A stretch of 64,000 nt of DNA from UBA4416 sp038327195 (GCA_038327195.1 JBBQKU010000012.1:1-64000), one strand, 5' to 3'. Positions 36,053 through 45,544 are shown, counted from the stretch's first letter. The notes: generated from the sequence alone by a model not told the origin. Numbers and translations: made by a program.

Positions 36053-36985
36053 TTAATACCCAAAATGCTTTAAATTCATATCGTTGTTACGCCAGTCTTT
36101 TGCAACTTTCACAAACAACTCTAAAAATATTTTCTTCCCGAAAAAGGTTTCAGCTTCAAGGCGAGCAAGTGTTCCAACTTTTTTTAAGTTAGCACCTTGA
36201 TGCCCAATTATAATTGCTTTTTGACTTTCTCGTTCAGCAATAATATCAGCTTGTATTTTAATAATATTTTCTTCTTCTTTAAAAGAGTTAACGATTACTT
36301 CAACACTATATGGAATCTCTGCTTTATATTTCATCAACATTTTTTCGCGGATAATTTCCGACATAAAAAAACGTTCAGGCTTATCTGTTAAAGTATCTTT
36401 ATCATAAAATGCTTCGCCTGCTGGCAAAAGTTGTGTGATGCGATACATTACATTTTCTAAATTAAATTTCTTTAAAGCAGAAATAGGAATAACTTCAGCT
36501 TTTGGAAATCTAGCTTGCCACTCAGCTAATTTTTCAAATAATTTTACTTCAGTAGCCATATCAATTTTATTTAATAAAATTAAAACAGGCGTGGTCGAAT
36601 TTTGCAGCTTTTTTAAATATTCTTCTTCTAAAACAATATCGTCGTAAATATCTACGATTAATAAAAAAACATCAGCATCACTAAACGCTGAAATCACAAA
36701 CTCCATCATTTTTTCTTGAAGTTTATAATTTGGTTTTAAAATCCCAGGTGTATCAGAGAAAACGATTTGGTAATCATCTCCACTCACAATACCCATAATA
36801 CGATGGCGAGTAGTCTGCGCTTTAGAAGTTATAATACTTAAACGTTCGCCAACTAGCGCGTTTAATAATGTTGATTTACCAACGTTTGGACAACCAACTA
36901 TGCTTACAAAGCCCGATTTATGTATTGATTCTGAAATAATGATAGTTTTTATTTGTTTACAAAGAAAAGAATTATATCTTTGCAC
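36053..36985 (-). CDS. era: GTPase Era, ribosome assembly factor
   Basis: The protein has the GTPase motifs GCPNVGKS (G1), the switch region TTRHRIMG, DTPG (G3) and NKID (G4), and a C-terminal KH domain with IIGHQGANLKKVGTLARLEAE. Era binds 16S rRNA during 30S maturation. The start is uncertain: the only standard start in frame is GTG at 36985, but it gives about 22 extra residues and lies inside the tRNA promoter. The usual N-terminus (x-HKSGFVSIVG) begins at an ATA codon, with ATT codons just before it, so a non-AUG start is possible. Confidence 0.95.
   Translation of the reverse strand: MQRYNSFLCKQIKTIIISESIHKSGFVSIVGCPNVGKSTLLNALVGERLSIITSKAQTTRHRIMGIVSGDDYQIVFSDTPGILKPNYKLQEKMMEFVISAFSDADVFLLIVDIYDDIVLEEEYLKKLQNSTTPVLILLNKIDMATEVKLFEKLAEWQARFPKAEVIPISALKKFNLENVMYRITQLLPAGEAFYDKDTLTDKPERFFMSEIIREKMLMKYKAEIPYSVEVIVNSFKEEENIIKIQADIIAERESQKAIIIGHQGANLKKVGTLARLEAETFFGKKIFLELFVKVAKDWRNNDMNLKHFGY
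36952..36982 (+). promoter_or_regulatory. Promoter of the initiator tRNA gene
   Basis: TTTG at 36952-36955 and TATCTTTG at 36975-36982 are separated by exactly 19 bases, a full Bacteroidetes sigma-A promoter. The predicted start is near 36989, about 77 bases before the tRNA. It lies over the first codons or leader of era on the other strand. Confidence 0.85.
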
Positions 36986-37065
36986 CGCAATAAAAAAGCA
37001 TTTTTCTTTTTATTGGCTGATTTGTGAAGTTGATACCTAAAAAAGCATTTATTTATTATAAATAT

Positions 37066-37140
<75 letters not shown>

Positions 37141-37143
37141 TTG

Positions 37144-37173
37144 AAAAAGCCTCGGTAAACACTGAGGCTTTTT
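37144..37173 (+). terminator. Terminator of the initiator tRNA gene
   Basis: AAAAAGCCTCGGT pairs with ACTGAGGCTTTTT (one G:T pair) across a four-base loop and ends in a T run, starting four bases after the tRNA CCA. Confidence 0.88.
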
Positions 37174-37753
37174 CGTTTTCAGAACTTTTTAATATTCGAC
37201 TTGTATTGCTTGGAGTAATAAACTCAAAGATTTTTTAATTTTTTTTACTCATCTCTTTTCTTGAATGGATTTGTTTACGACATAAAATGCAAAAAATATT
37301 AAAAAGTATAATCAAACAAACAATTAATAATATAACTTTTGTTTAAAAGAAAAGTATCGCAAATGCAGCGGAACGTTATTGATTTGAGTTAATTGAATTA
37401 ATAGTTTTACTTGTTAAATATGATAAAACCTCTTTTATTCTAAATAGTTCTAAAAAGGATTTTTTTATTTCAGAAACTTTCAGTCTTCTTTAATAGTAAA
37501 ATCAGTCTAACTCTCACTTTTTGTTTTCAGTATATTTCAATTGGACATTTTTATTTAATACGAATCCAACTTCTGAGTCAAGGAAAATAATTTTAGCTGA
37601 GGCATTCATACCAGTAATATTTACTAATGGCCAATTGTTTCCAACATTCTTATGTTTTTTTATTTGAGTTATCTTAAAATTAGCATTTTTTGATAATCTA
37701 AAATTTGCCAATCAATATTAGCTCATTATTAAAGTTAGATAATTTTACAAAAT
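37174..37753. other. Gap between two tRNA genes with no convincing gene
   Basis: About 580 AT-rich bases lie between the two tRNA terminators. The only notable frame is 37514-37711 on the minus strand (65 codons from a TTG), which has no signal peptide, no family likeness and no promoter. It could be a remnant of a longer gene, but I cannot support it. I see no repeat or RNA structure here. Confidence 0.5.
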
Positions 37754-37782
37754 AAAAAAGCCTTACATTTCTGTAAGGCTTT
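37754..37782 (-). terminator. Terminator of the tRNA-Val gene
   Basis: AAAGCCTTAC (37757-37766) pairs perfectly with GTAAGGCTTT (37773-37782) across a six-base loop, and on the minus strand a T run follows. It touches the CCA end of tRNA-Val. Confidence 0.85.
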
Positions 37783-37859
37783 GGTGGGAGATACAGGGTT
37801 CGAACCTGTGACCCCCTGCTTGTAAGGCAGGTGCTCTGAACCAGCTGAGCTAATCTCCC
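37782..37859 (-). tRNA. tRNA-Val(TAC)
   Basis: The 78-base minus-strand gene has acceptor GGGAGAT/ATCTCCC, D arm GCTC...GAGC, anticodon stem CCTGC/GCAGG with loop CTTACAA (anticodon TAC at 37822-37824), T arm ACAGG TTCGAAC CCTGT and an encoded CCA. All stems pair. Confidence 0.95.
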
Positions 37860-37871
37860 AAATTTGGAGTG

Positions 37872-37902
37872 CAAATATAAAAGTTATTTTTTAATCTGCA
37901 AA
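37872..37902 (-). promoter_or_regulatory. Promoter of tRNA-Val
   Basis: On the minus strand TTTG (37899-37902), 19 bases, then TATATTTG (37872-37879). This is a full match to the Bacteroidetes promoter, with the start of transcription a few bases before the tRNA. Confidence 0.85.
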
Positions 37903-37934
37903 TATTAATTTACTTTTTTTGAAAAAATCTAAAA

Positions 37935-40211
37935 TTATTGCTTTACTATTTTTCCAATTTTAATATTTTCTCCATTTTGATAGATTTTGTAAAAATAAAT
38001 ACCGTTTGTTAGTTGCTCAATATTTAAGTGTGTTTGATTTTTATCTAATTCTAGTTTTAAAGTTAATTCACCTAAAGCATTGGTTAATTCAAAAGTAGAA
38101 TTTGACACTTCATGAATGAAATTAATGGTTAAAAAACCATTTGTTGGATTTGGATAGACATTAGCATTTCCATTGGATAATTCTTCTATGCCAATAGGAC
38201 ATGCAGAAACAGATACTGAAACAATCGTTGTTGGGAAGCATAATCCATCATTAGATCCTGTTAAAACATAAGTAGTGTTTACGGTTGGAGAAACCACGGC
38301 TGTACTTGTTGTAATCGCGCTAGGAGTCCAAGTGTAATTTGTAGCTCCACTCCCTGTTAAAGTAACAGATTGACCTATACATATTGATGTACTACTTGCT
38401 ACTGCAGTTAGCGTAGGATTATTACAAACTAAAACAATTGACAAACTATCTATTCCTAAATCATCTACTCCATTATCTGAGGTGCCTTTAAATCTTACCA
38501 TACAAGAAGGTGTAGCTGTTGAATTCACAAAATAAATAGTTTTTTTAATCCAGGTTGGTTGTGCGTTATAACTTGCTTTAATACTAAATGATGCGCCTGC
38601 GTCATTTGATACAAGTACATCTAAATTATCAGTTCCTGTTGGATTCATATAATAAAATGATATGGCATATTTACCATTTTGGTTCATATTAACCAATACA
38701 TCCATATCTCCTTTAGTATTAATGCCAGCAGCACTTGAATGAAAATTGGCGCATCCAGTTCCGCTTTGTGGTGTTAAGTTACCAAGTGTTGCAGATGTCC
38801 AACTCGCTGAAATTCCATCGTTCTGTCTTCTCCAAGCATTATCACCTGTTAAAGGGCTACTTTTCCAGTTAATGTTGTTTGGAACATTTCTAGTAGCACA
38901 ACCATTTTGCCATACATTATCAAATGTTTCGTAAAAAGGTATTGAAGCATATGAAAGAGGGCTTGCTGATGAAATTAAAATAGATGATGAGGGATTTGTT
39001 GAAGCTGAACACCCAATTAAACATCTATAATAAGTTGTAGATGTTACTAGCTGAGACATCGTAGAAGCATTATAACCAACAAGATTTGTCCATGTTACAT
39101 TATTTGGTGAAGATTGCCATTGGTAGGCAATTCCTGGCCATGCTGATGTTCCTGACAAACTAAAGTTTATTAATGTTCCAGCACACGAGGTCGTTGAACT
39201 TGCAATTGTTGTTCCGCCAAACGGAATACCACCAACTGTAATTAATTTTGAAACAGAACTTGCACTGAAAGAACCACAGGCAACCAAACATTTATAATAA
39301 GTTGAGGCACTCACATTTTGTGTCATGGTTGAGTTGGTATAAGTTGGTAAAGAAGTCCACGTAACATTATTAGGCGATGATTGCCATTGATATGTTAATC
39401 CTAATGCCGCCGTACTTCCTGTTAAACTAAAATTTACTGGTTGTGTGCCACAAATTGTACTTGATGAAGCTGTAGTAGTTCCACCAGTTGGAGCACCAGC
39501 ACAAGCAACACTTAAGCAGCTGTAACTTGTTGTTCTGCAAATAACGTCAGTTCCGCATAAAGGGCTTGTAGATACGTGTAATCGGTAGTTTCCAGCAGTC
39601 GAAATAGTTACTGGCAATGGAGTTGTACCTGAGTATAATATGTTATTAAAGGCATCGGTAAAAGTTAAAAAGTCAGTAAGGTTTGAAGAGTAAAACGTAA
39701 ACATGCCTGTTGTTCCTAATGTTAATTCACTATATTCTCCAGCATAATTACAAGTGGTAATGGTTCCACTTCCGCAAGATGTAATTGTTGCAGAACCGTA
39801 AGCTGTTGGACTAATGCAACCAGTAGTTGAACTTACAGCTCCACAGCCATAGGTAGTTACTCTACATACATTTTGAGTTCCACATGCTGAATTAGTTGAA
39901 ACATGTAAACGGTAAGCTCCAATTGATGGAATAGAAGTTACTAATGGTGCATAACCAGAAGCAATTACTACACTTGCTGTTGTTGTTAATGTTAAATAAT
40001 CAGTTGGAACAGATGAATTAAACGTATAAGTACCAATTGTGTTAAATGTTAAAGAGCTATATTCTGAAGCGTAATTACAGGTTGTAATTGTTCCACTCGA
40101 ACAGGTATTTATAACTGCACTTCCATAGGCAATTGTATTGATACATTGGCTATATACTATAGAAAAATTGAAGCAAAAAATAATAAAGAGCGTATATATA
40201 ATTTTTTTCAT
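37935..40211 (-). CDS. Large multi-domain T9SS-sorted surface protein
   Basis: The 758-residue protein has a signal peptide (to about VYSQ, residue 22). Two similar N-terminal modules of about 100 residues follow (ITTCNYASEYSSLTFNTIG and ITTCNYAGEYSELTLGTTG), rich in paired cysteines. Then come two Ig-like modules (LTYQWQSSPNNVTWT and IAYQWQSSPNNVTWT), a jelly-roll MAM-like module (FYETFDNVWQNGC ... DNAWRRQNDG), a short PKD-like repeat, and a T9SS type A sorting domain (VYPNPTNG ... GIYFYKIYQ). This fits an adhesin or matrix protein. It is the last gene of the Kelch operon, six bases after the previous gene. Confidence 0.88.
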   Translation of the reverse strand: MKKIIYTLFIIFCFNFSIVYSQCINTIAYGSAVINTCSSGTITTCNYASEYSSLTFNTIGTYTFNSSVPTDYLTLTTTASVVIASGYAPLVTSIPSIGAYRLHVSTNSACGTQNVCRVTTYGCGAVSSTTGCISPTAYGSATITSCGSGTITTCNYAGEYSELTLGTTGMFTFYSSNLTDFLTFTDAFNNILYSGTTPLPVTISTAGNYRLHVSTSPLCGTDVICRTTSYSCLSVACAGAPTGGTTTASSSTICGTQPVNFSLTGSTAALGLTYQWQSSPNNVTWTSLPTYTNSTMTQNVSASTYYKCLVACGSFSASSVSKLITVGGIPFGGTTIASSTTSCAGTLINFSLSGTSAWPGIAYQWQSSPNNVTWTNLVGYNASTMSQLVTSTTYYRCLIGCSASTNPSSSILISSASPLSYASIPFYETFDNVWQNGCATRNVPNNINWKSSPLTGDNAWRRQNDGISASWTSATLGNLTPQSGTGCANFHSSAAGINTKGDMDVLVNMNQNGKYAISFYYMNPTGTDNLDVLVSNDAGASFSIKASYNAQPTWIKKTIYFVNSTATPSCMVRFKGTSDNGVDDLGIDSLSIVLVCNNPTLTAVASSTSICIGQSVTLTGSGATNYTWTPSAITTSTAVVSPTVNTTYVLTGSNDGLCFPTTIVSVSVSACPIGIEELSNGNANVYPNPTNGFLTINFIHEVSNSTFELTNALGELTLKLELDKNQTHLNIEQLTNGIYFYKIYQNGENIKIGKIVKQ

Positions 40212-40217
40212 TTGAAT

Positions 40218-41408
40218 TTAGTTTAGTTTAACGATTTTTTTCGTTGAAATAATTTGATTATTACTTATAAGATTAATGAAATAAACGCCTTCAGTTAAAT
40301 TTCCTAAGTTTAGCTGAACTTCAGTTGTTTGATTAGTTTTTTCGGAATAAACTATTTTACCATTAAGATCATTAACCGTTATTGAACAATGATTTGATAA
40401 TTGATTAAATGTAATTGACAAATTGTCTTTAAATGGGTTTGGATAAATAGTTGAAATAGAATTAACTTCTTCTTTTATACCAACACCAATATTTGGTGTG
40501 TATTTCCAAACATCATATTTATATGAATTATCGTATCCGCAACAAATGTGTGCTTCATTATTTAAAACAAATACACTTACACCCTCTCTAGCAGTTCCTC
40601 CAAAATCAGCTACTTGAAGCCAAGTATCAGTATAGCTATTATATTGCCAAACATCTTTTTTATAATTTAAACTGTTATCATAACCTAATGCCACGTAGCC
40701 AGAATTTCCTATTGTAAAACTTGTTGCATCATAACGAGGAGTGCCACCAAAAGCTGTTTTTGAACTCCACGTATTTGTTGTTGGATTAAATGCCCAGGTG
40801 TCATTTTTATAGGCTCCATCAAAACCACAAGTTATGTAACAATTACTGTTTGCTGCAAATACAGACGCTTCTCTTCTTGGCGTTGCTGTACAATTTGCTT
40901 TTGCGGTCCAAGTATTTAATGTAGGATTATATTCCCACCAGTCATTTAAATAACCAGTTGAAGATTGACCTAATCCAACATACCCTTTGCCGTTTAAAGA
41001 AACACCACAAGCCGCTTTGCGTGGCAAACCTCCAATGTCAGCTTTTTGTGTCCAAGCTAATGTGTTAGTATCTAGTTCCCAAAAATCAGAAGTGTAAGAA
41101 ACAATGCCTTGGCCAGAACCAAAATAGCCTTTGCCTCCAATTGCAAAAGAGATTGCTTGAATTCTAGGCATTCCAACAAAGTCAGTGATTTTTTCCCATA
41201 CATCGAAACTTTTATTATAACGATATAATCCATTTTTATAGGAAGATCCATCATAACCATTTGTAATATAAGCTTTGTTATTAATTACAAAGCCAGAAGA
41301 ACCAGTTCGTGGTGAACCTGTAAAATCATTTAATTTTATCCATGTATTAGGAGTAGTAGCAAATACAAGTTGACAAAAAAATAAAAATAAATATATCGTA
41401 TAACGCAT
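40218..41408 (-). CDS. Kelch-repeat T9SS-sorted protein 4
   Basis: The 396-residue protein has a signal peptide (to about VFA, residue 17), six Kelch blades of about 50 residues, each with PRxxxxxFxxxxxGYxxxG and Y/WExxPxxxxWxxK, and a C-terminal T9SS domain (IYPNPFKDNLSITF ... GVYFINLISN). Kelch blades form a beta-propeller used for binding, often of sugars or proteins. It follows the third Kelch gene by 10 bases. The blades here favour GxDxSYK loops (GYDGSSYK, GYDNSLNYK), unlike the other copies, so it is the most divergent. Confidence 0.88.
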   Translation of the reverse strand: MRYTIYLFLFFCQLVFATTPNTWIKLNDFTGSPRTGSSGFVINNKAYITNGYDGSSYKNGLYRYNKSFDVWEKITDFVGMPRIQAISFAIGGKGYFGSGQGIVSYTSDFWELDTNTLAWTQKADIGGLPRKAACGVSLNGKGYVGLGQSSTGYLNDWWEYNPTLNTWTAKANCTATPRREASVFAANSNCYITCGFDGAYKNDTWAFNPTTNTWSSKTAFGGTPRYDATSFTIGNSGYVALGYDNSLNYKKDVWQYNSYTDTWLQVADFGGTAREGVSVFVLNNEAHICCGYDNSYKYDVWKYTPNIGVGIKEEVNSISTIYPNPFKDNLSITFNQLSNHCSITVNDLNGKIVYSEKTNQTTEVQLNLGNLTEGVYFINLISNNQIISTKKIVKLN

Positions 41409-41418
41409 GTAATTTAGA

Positions 41419-42648
41419 TTAAAGTAAAATAATTTTTTTAGTAATTAGTAGTTGATGATTGTTATTAATTGAAATAAAATAACTTCCAGAAGTTAATCCT
41501 TCTCTTTTTATTTTAGTTTCTTTTGAAACAAAAGGCTCAGATCGTATAATTTTTCCATCAATAGTTAATATGGAAAGTGTTGCATTTATTAATTCAGTTT
41601 CTGAAGTTATCGTAAATTCTTCGGTTGATATTGGATTCGGATAAATTGAAATCAAATTCGAATTCATAGACAATTCATTTACATTTACATCCGCATCAAG
41701 TCTATAAAAATCTTGTTTAGATCCACCACCAGATTTACCTGTACCCATATAACCTACATTTCCAATTGCAAAAGCAGCAACACTTCTTCTTCCACCTCCA
41801 CTAAACGTACAAGTATAATTCCATGTATTTGCAACTGTGTTGTACCACCATGTATCGGAATTAAAACCACCATCGCTACCCATACCAACACATGCCATAT
41901 TATTTATAGAAAACGACCAAGCTCCAGTTCTTCCTGAACTTGGAAAATCTGCTTTTCTTACCCAAAGATTAGTTGATGGGTCAAATTCCCACCAATCATT
42001 TTGATAAAAACTATCATCTTTCCCTAATCCAAAATATATTTTATTATTTAAAGAAGTTGCTGTACCTGCTTCTCTTCCTCCACTACTACTGGGCACACCT
42101 GGAAATGTTGTTTTAGCAGTCCATGTATTTAATGTTGGGTTGTATTCATAAATATTACTGTACAATGACCATGCGCTGGCACCTCCAATCATATAACCTT
42201 TTCCGTTGCAACTTACTCCGGCAGATCGAAATGTCGCAATTGGTGTATTTGCCTTAGCTGTCCATGTGTTTAATGAAGGGTCATACATCCAAAATTCATT
42301 AAAAATTGTTCCTACACTCGAAACAGCATCATCAATTCCACAACCCATATAGCCTTTTCCATTCAATTCAAATCCAAATGCAGCCCTGCGATAACTAGCT
42401 GGTAAGTTTGCTTTTTGAGTCCAAAAATCAAATGCTGGATTATATTCCCATAAATCGTTGTAACAATTGTCATTTGTGTCAACACCACATGTTATATAGC
42501 CTTTTCCATTTACGCTAAAGCTAGTTGATTCAAAACGTTTTCCGTTTCCGAGAGCTTGAACTTTTGTCCATTTCCAATACGAAAATCCATTAAAAGAAAT
42601 TGACAAGAATAAAAGCGTACAACTAATTTTTATTATTTTTTTTGTCAT
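41419..42648 (-). CDS. Kelch-repeat T9SS-sorted protein 3
   Basis: The 409-residue protein has a signal peptide (to about GFS, residue 23), Kelch blades with KGYITCGVDTNDNCYNDLWEY, KGYMGCGIDD, KGYMIGGASAWS and NVGYMGTGKSG, and the T9SS type A end (IYPNPISTEEFTIT ... GSYFISINN). It is two bases downstream of the second Kelch gene. The glycine- and serine-rich loops (PSSSGGREAG, TGKSGGGSKQ) are longer than in its neighbours. Confidence 0.88.
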   Translation of the reverse strand: MTKKIIKISCTLLFLSISFNGFSYWKWTKVQALGNGKRFESTSFSVNGKGYITCGVDTNDNCYNDLWEYNPAFDFWTQKANLPASYRRAAFGFELNGKGYMGCGIDDAVSSVGTIFNEFWMYDPSLNTWTAKANTPIATFRSAGVSCNGKGYMIGGASAWSLYSNIYEYNPTLNTWTAKTTFPGVPSSSGGREAGTATSLNNKIYFGLGKDDSFYQNDWWEFDPSTNLWVRKADFPSSGRTGAWSFSINNMACVGMGSDGGFNSDTWWYNTVANTWNYTCTFSGGGRRSVAAFAIGNVGYMGTGKSGGGSKQDFYRLDADVNVNELSMNSNLISIYPNPISTEEFTITSETELINATLSILTIDGKIIRSEPFVSKETKIKREGLTSGSYFISINNNHQLLITKKIILL

Positions 42649-42650
42649 AA

Positions 42651-43832
42651 TTAATTTATAATTATTTTTTTTGTGGATATTATTTTTGCTTCGTTACTAA
42701 GAGATATAAAATAAACTCCTTTTGCAAAATTTGAAACATCAAACGTGTTTTTTGTCTCATTAATTTTTTGAGATAAAACTTCTTTTCCATCTACATTAAA
42801 AATTTGAATTTTTGGAGATTGGTTTTTAACTTCTTCAGTTAAATTTATAGATATAAAATCACTGGTTGGATTTGGGAAAATTGAAATATCATTTCCTTTA
42901 TTATAGTCATTAATTCCAACAGAAATTTTCCATTCATATGCCCAAATATCTCCCAAATTGGTGCCATTAGAACCAGTTCCAAAAAAGGCATTATCGCCAA
43001 TAACAAATGATGGAACATAATTTCTTCTTCCACCTGGAAATGCTTTAGGTATAGTATCCCAAGCATTTAAAATCGGGTCATAAAAATAAAAATCTTTTAA
43101 ACAACCTCCAGAGGTCCAAGACCAACCTAAGCCAATATATCCTTGATTTCTAACAGCAAATGAAACTGCCGCATATCTTACATCTCCAATAAATGGGGCT
43201 TTTGTAGTAGTTAATCCTGTTGAAGGATCAAATTCATAAAATGCAGTTCCAAAAGCAGGTAAAATATAAGCTTTGTTTGCGATAACAAATGAAGAACTAT
43301 AATCTGATGGCCCTATTGGTGTTGAAACAGAAGTCCAAGTATTTAAAATTGGGCTGTATGAATATAAACCAAGCCCATTACCCAAACCCATATATCCTAT
43401 GCCATTTATTGCGAAGGCAGTATTTCCTCCGGCTGGAAAAGGAAAATTTGCCTTTGGAGTCCATACGTTTGTGATAGGATCATATTCAAAAAATTCTTGC
43501 CTATCACCAAAACTTTGTTCATTGCCTGAACCCATGTATCCCTTATTTCCTATTGAAAAGCCAACAACAGCAAAACGATCCAATGGATAATCTGCTTTTT
43601 GACTCCAACTGTCTGTTGATGGATCATACTCCCACCAGTCATGATAGGCTAAAGAAATTGTGCCGGAATTAATATGACCCATTCCCATGTACCCTCTATT
43701 ACCAATACTAATACCTGATACCCGATGTCTGGGAAATGAAGGATAATTTGCTTTTGCATTCCATACAAATTTGTCAGCAGACAAATTAAGTGAAAGACAA
43801 AATAATGTAGATAAAAAAAACAGTTTGTTCAT
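42651..43832 (-). CDS. Kelch-repeat T9SS-sorted protein 2
   Basis: The 393-residue protein has a signal peptide (to about LSA, residue 19), Kelch blades (FPRHRVSGISIGNRGYMGMGHI, RFAVVGFSIGNKGYMGSG, FAINGIGYMGLG, VRNQGYIGLGW) and a T9SS sorting domain (IFPNPTSDFISINL ... GVYFISLSN). It is closely related over its whole length to the gene just upstream (43854-45026), including the shared stretch YHDWWEYDP, so the pair arose by a recent tandem duplication. Confidence 0.9.
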   Translation of the reverse strand: MNKLFFLSTLFCLSLNLSADKFVWNAKANYPSFPRHRVSGISIGNRGYMGMGHINSGTISLAYHDWWEYDPSTDSWSQKADYPLDRFAVVGFSIGNKGYMGSGNEQSFGDRQEFFEYDPITNVWTPKANFPFPAGGNTAFAINGIGYMGLGNGLGLYSYSPILNTWTSVSTPIGPSDYSSSFVIANKAYILPAFGTAFYEFDPSTGLTTTKAPFIGDVRYAAVSFAVRNQGYIGLGWSWTSGGCLKDFYFYDPILNAWDTIPKAFPGGRRNYVPSFVIGDNAFFGTGSNGTNLGDIWAYEWKISVGINDYNKGNDISIFPNPTSDFISINLTEEVKNQSPKIQIFNVDGKEVLSQKINETKNTFDVSNFAKGVYFISLSNEAKIISTKKIIIN

Positions 43833-43853
43833 TTTTGGATATTTTATTAATTA

Positions 43854-45026
43854 TTAATTATTAATTATTAATTTTTTATTAAGCAAAACATGTTGGTTAT
43901 TATCCAATATAGAAGCAAAATATACTCCTGAGGAAATGGAAGAAATATCACAACTTAAGTTTGTAGAATTAATTTCTTTTTCCAAAATTAATTTCCCGTC
44001 AATTGTAAATAAATTAAATATTAAATTATTAGTTAAATTTTCAATTTTAAAATTCACCAGTTCACTTGCCGGATTCGGATAAATAGAAATGTCAGCTCGA
44101 TTAATTGCTTCATTAATTCCAACTGAAATTTTCCATTCATAAGCCCACATATCGCCAAGATTTGTTCCATTAGTACCTGTTCCAATAAATGCATTATCTC
44201 CTATTACAAAAGATGGAGCATAAAATCTTCGGCCACCAGGAAATGCTTTTGGAATTGTATCCCAACTATCTGTAGAAGGTTCGTAAAAGTAGAAGTCCTT
44301 ATATGTTGTTAGATAATCTCCAAATCCAATATAGCCTTGTCCTTTAAGTGCAAAAGAAGAGGAGCCATATCTTATTGGTCCAATAAACGGAGCCTTTGTA
44401 GTTGTTAAACCAGTTAATGGGTCAAACATATATAAAGAAGTAGAATAGGCAGGAACAATATATGCTTTATTAGAAATTACAAATATAGACCCATAATCAC
44501 TCGATGTAATTGGTGTTGAAACGGCTGTCCAAGTATCTAAAGTTGGATCATATCGATATAACCCAGTTCCGCTGCTAATTCCCATATATCCCATTCCATT
44601 TATTGCAAATCCTATATTTCCAGCACTTGTCATTGGGAAATCTGCTTTTTGAGTCCAAATATTTGTGATTGGATCATATTCATAAAAATCTTTTTGGTCA
44701 GGTGCTGCTTGTTTTTGACCAGTACCCATATACCCTTTATTTCCAATTACAAAAGTTGCTGATCCATATCTATCTACAGGATAGTCCGCTTTTTGTGTCC
44801 ATGAATTTGTAGCTGGATCATATTCCCACCAATCATGATAATCATCTGAAATTAGCCCAGAGTTGATATGGCCAATTCCCATATATCCTTTATTGCCTAT
44901 TGAAAATGCCGCACAGCGATGCCTTGGAAAATTAGGATAATTAGCTTTTTGATTCCAAACATATTTATCGCAGAAACCCGCTAAAGATATTAGTATGAAT
45001 AATAATAAAATCGTTATTTTTTTCAT
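43854..45026 (-). CDS. Kelch-repeat T9SS-sorted protein 1
   Basis: The 390-residue protein has a signal peptide (to about FCDK, residue 20), then Kelch blades with FPRHRCAAFSIGNKGYMGIGHI, YGSATFVIGNKGYMGTGQ and FAINGMGYMGIS, and a T9SS end (IYPNPASELVNFKI ... GVYFASILDN). It is the first of the four Kelch genes, ten bases after the DUF4907 lipoprotein gene. The four genes share order, strand and sorting domain, so they are probably made together and displayed on the surface. Confidence 0.9.
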   Translation of the reverse strand: MKKITILLLFILISLAGFCDKYVWNQKANYPNFPRHRCAAFSIGNKGYMGIGHINSGLISDDYHDWWEYDPATNSWTQKADYPVDRYGSATFVIGNKGYMGTGQKQAAPDQKDFYEYDPITNIWTQKADFPMTSAGNIGFAINGMGYMGISSGTGLYRYDPTLDTWTAVSTPITSSDYGSIFVISNKAYIVPAYSTSLYMFDPLTGLTTTKAPFIGPIRYGSSSFALKGQGYIGFGDYLTTYKDFYFYEPSTDSWDTIPKAFPGGRRFYAPSFVIGDNAFIGTGTNGTNLGDMWAYEWKISVGINEAINRADISIYPNPASELVNFKIENLTNNLIFNLFTIDGKLILEKEINSTNLSCDISSISSGVYFASILDNNQHVLLNKKLIINN

Positions 45027-45036
45027 TGTTATGTTT

Positions 45037-45420
45037 TTAATATAAAATTTGTAAACTATCTAATTCTGTTTTTGATATTGATGGAGGCATAATATTATTT
45101 TTTAATTTCATAGCAACTAAATTTGCAACAAGTTCTGCTTTTTCTTTAGTGTCAAATGTTTTATTTCCAGGTATTGATGGAATAGAAGGTTGATGAACAA
45201 AAATTTTATTATCTACTAAAACATTATAACCAAAACCTGATTTAGGATTTAAGCTATCAACTAAAAATACTTGGGTACTATAATTTGAAGCGTTAGGAAT
45301 TGATTGTAAAGTGTTCGTATTTATTGATGCCGAATTAATATTTTCTGTTTCTTCCGTATGTTCTTTACAAGAAACAACTAAAATTAAAACTAGAAAAAAG
45401 AAAAATAAAAGTTTAGTCAT
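45037..45420 (-). CDS. DUF4907 lipoprotein
   Basis: The 127-residue protein has a lipobox (VVSC, Cys18) and a DUF4907 domain: SGFGYNVLVDNKIFVHQPSIPSIPG, then FDTKEKAELVANLVAMKLKN and the end PPSISKTELDSL. The domain has no known activity; members are often found beside Kelch T9SS proteins in Bacteroidetes (from memory), as here. It is the first gene of the six-gene Kelch operon. I saw no clear promoter in the 57 bases between it and the upstream terminator. Confidence 0.85.
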   Translation of the reverse strand: MTKLLFFFFLVLILVVSCKEHTEETENINSASINTNTLQSIPNASNYSTQVFLVDSLNPKSGFGYNVLVDNKIFVHQPSIPSIPGNKTFDTKEKAELVANLVAMKLKNNIMPPSISKTELDSLQILY

Positions 45421-45477
45421 GTGTCCCGTAAAAACTTAATGTTAAGTAATGGTAAAGTTTAAGTAAATATAAATAAG

Positions 45478-45519
45478 AAACCAGATAATTCTTACTGAAA
45501 TGAGTGAATTATCTGGTTT
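45478..45519 (-). terminator. Terminator of the VTC-DUF4956 operon
   Basis: Perfect 14-base inverted repeats, AAACCAGATAATTC (45478-45491) and GAATTATCTGGTTT (45506-45519), with a 14-base loop, are followed on the minus strand by a T-rich tract. They separate the VTC operon from the Kelch operon. Confidence 0.85.
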
Positions 45520-45544
45520 ATTGAGTGAACGAAAATACCCGTAT

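Noticed and set aside
36053..36985. Counting the GTG at 36985 as the certain start of era
   Set aside because: It adds about 22 non-family residues and lies in an opposing promoter, so the start is left uncertain.
37514..37711. 65-codon open frame as a gene
   Set aside because: It needs a TTG start, has no domain, signal peptide or upstream signal, and the region between the tRNA terminators looks empty.
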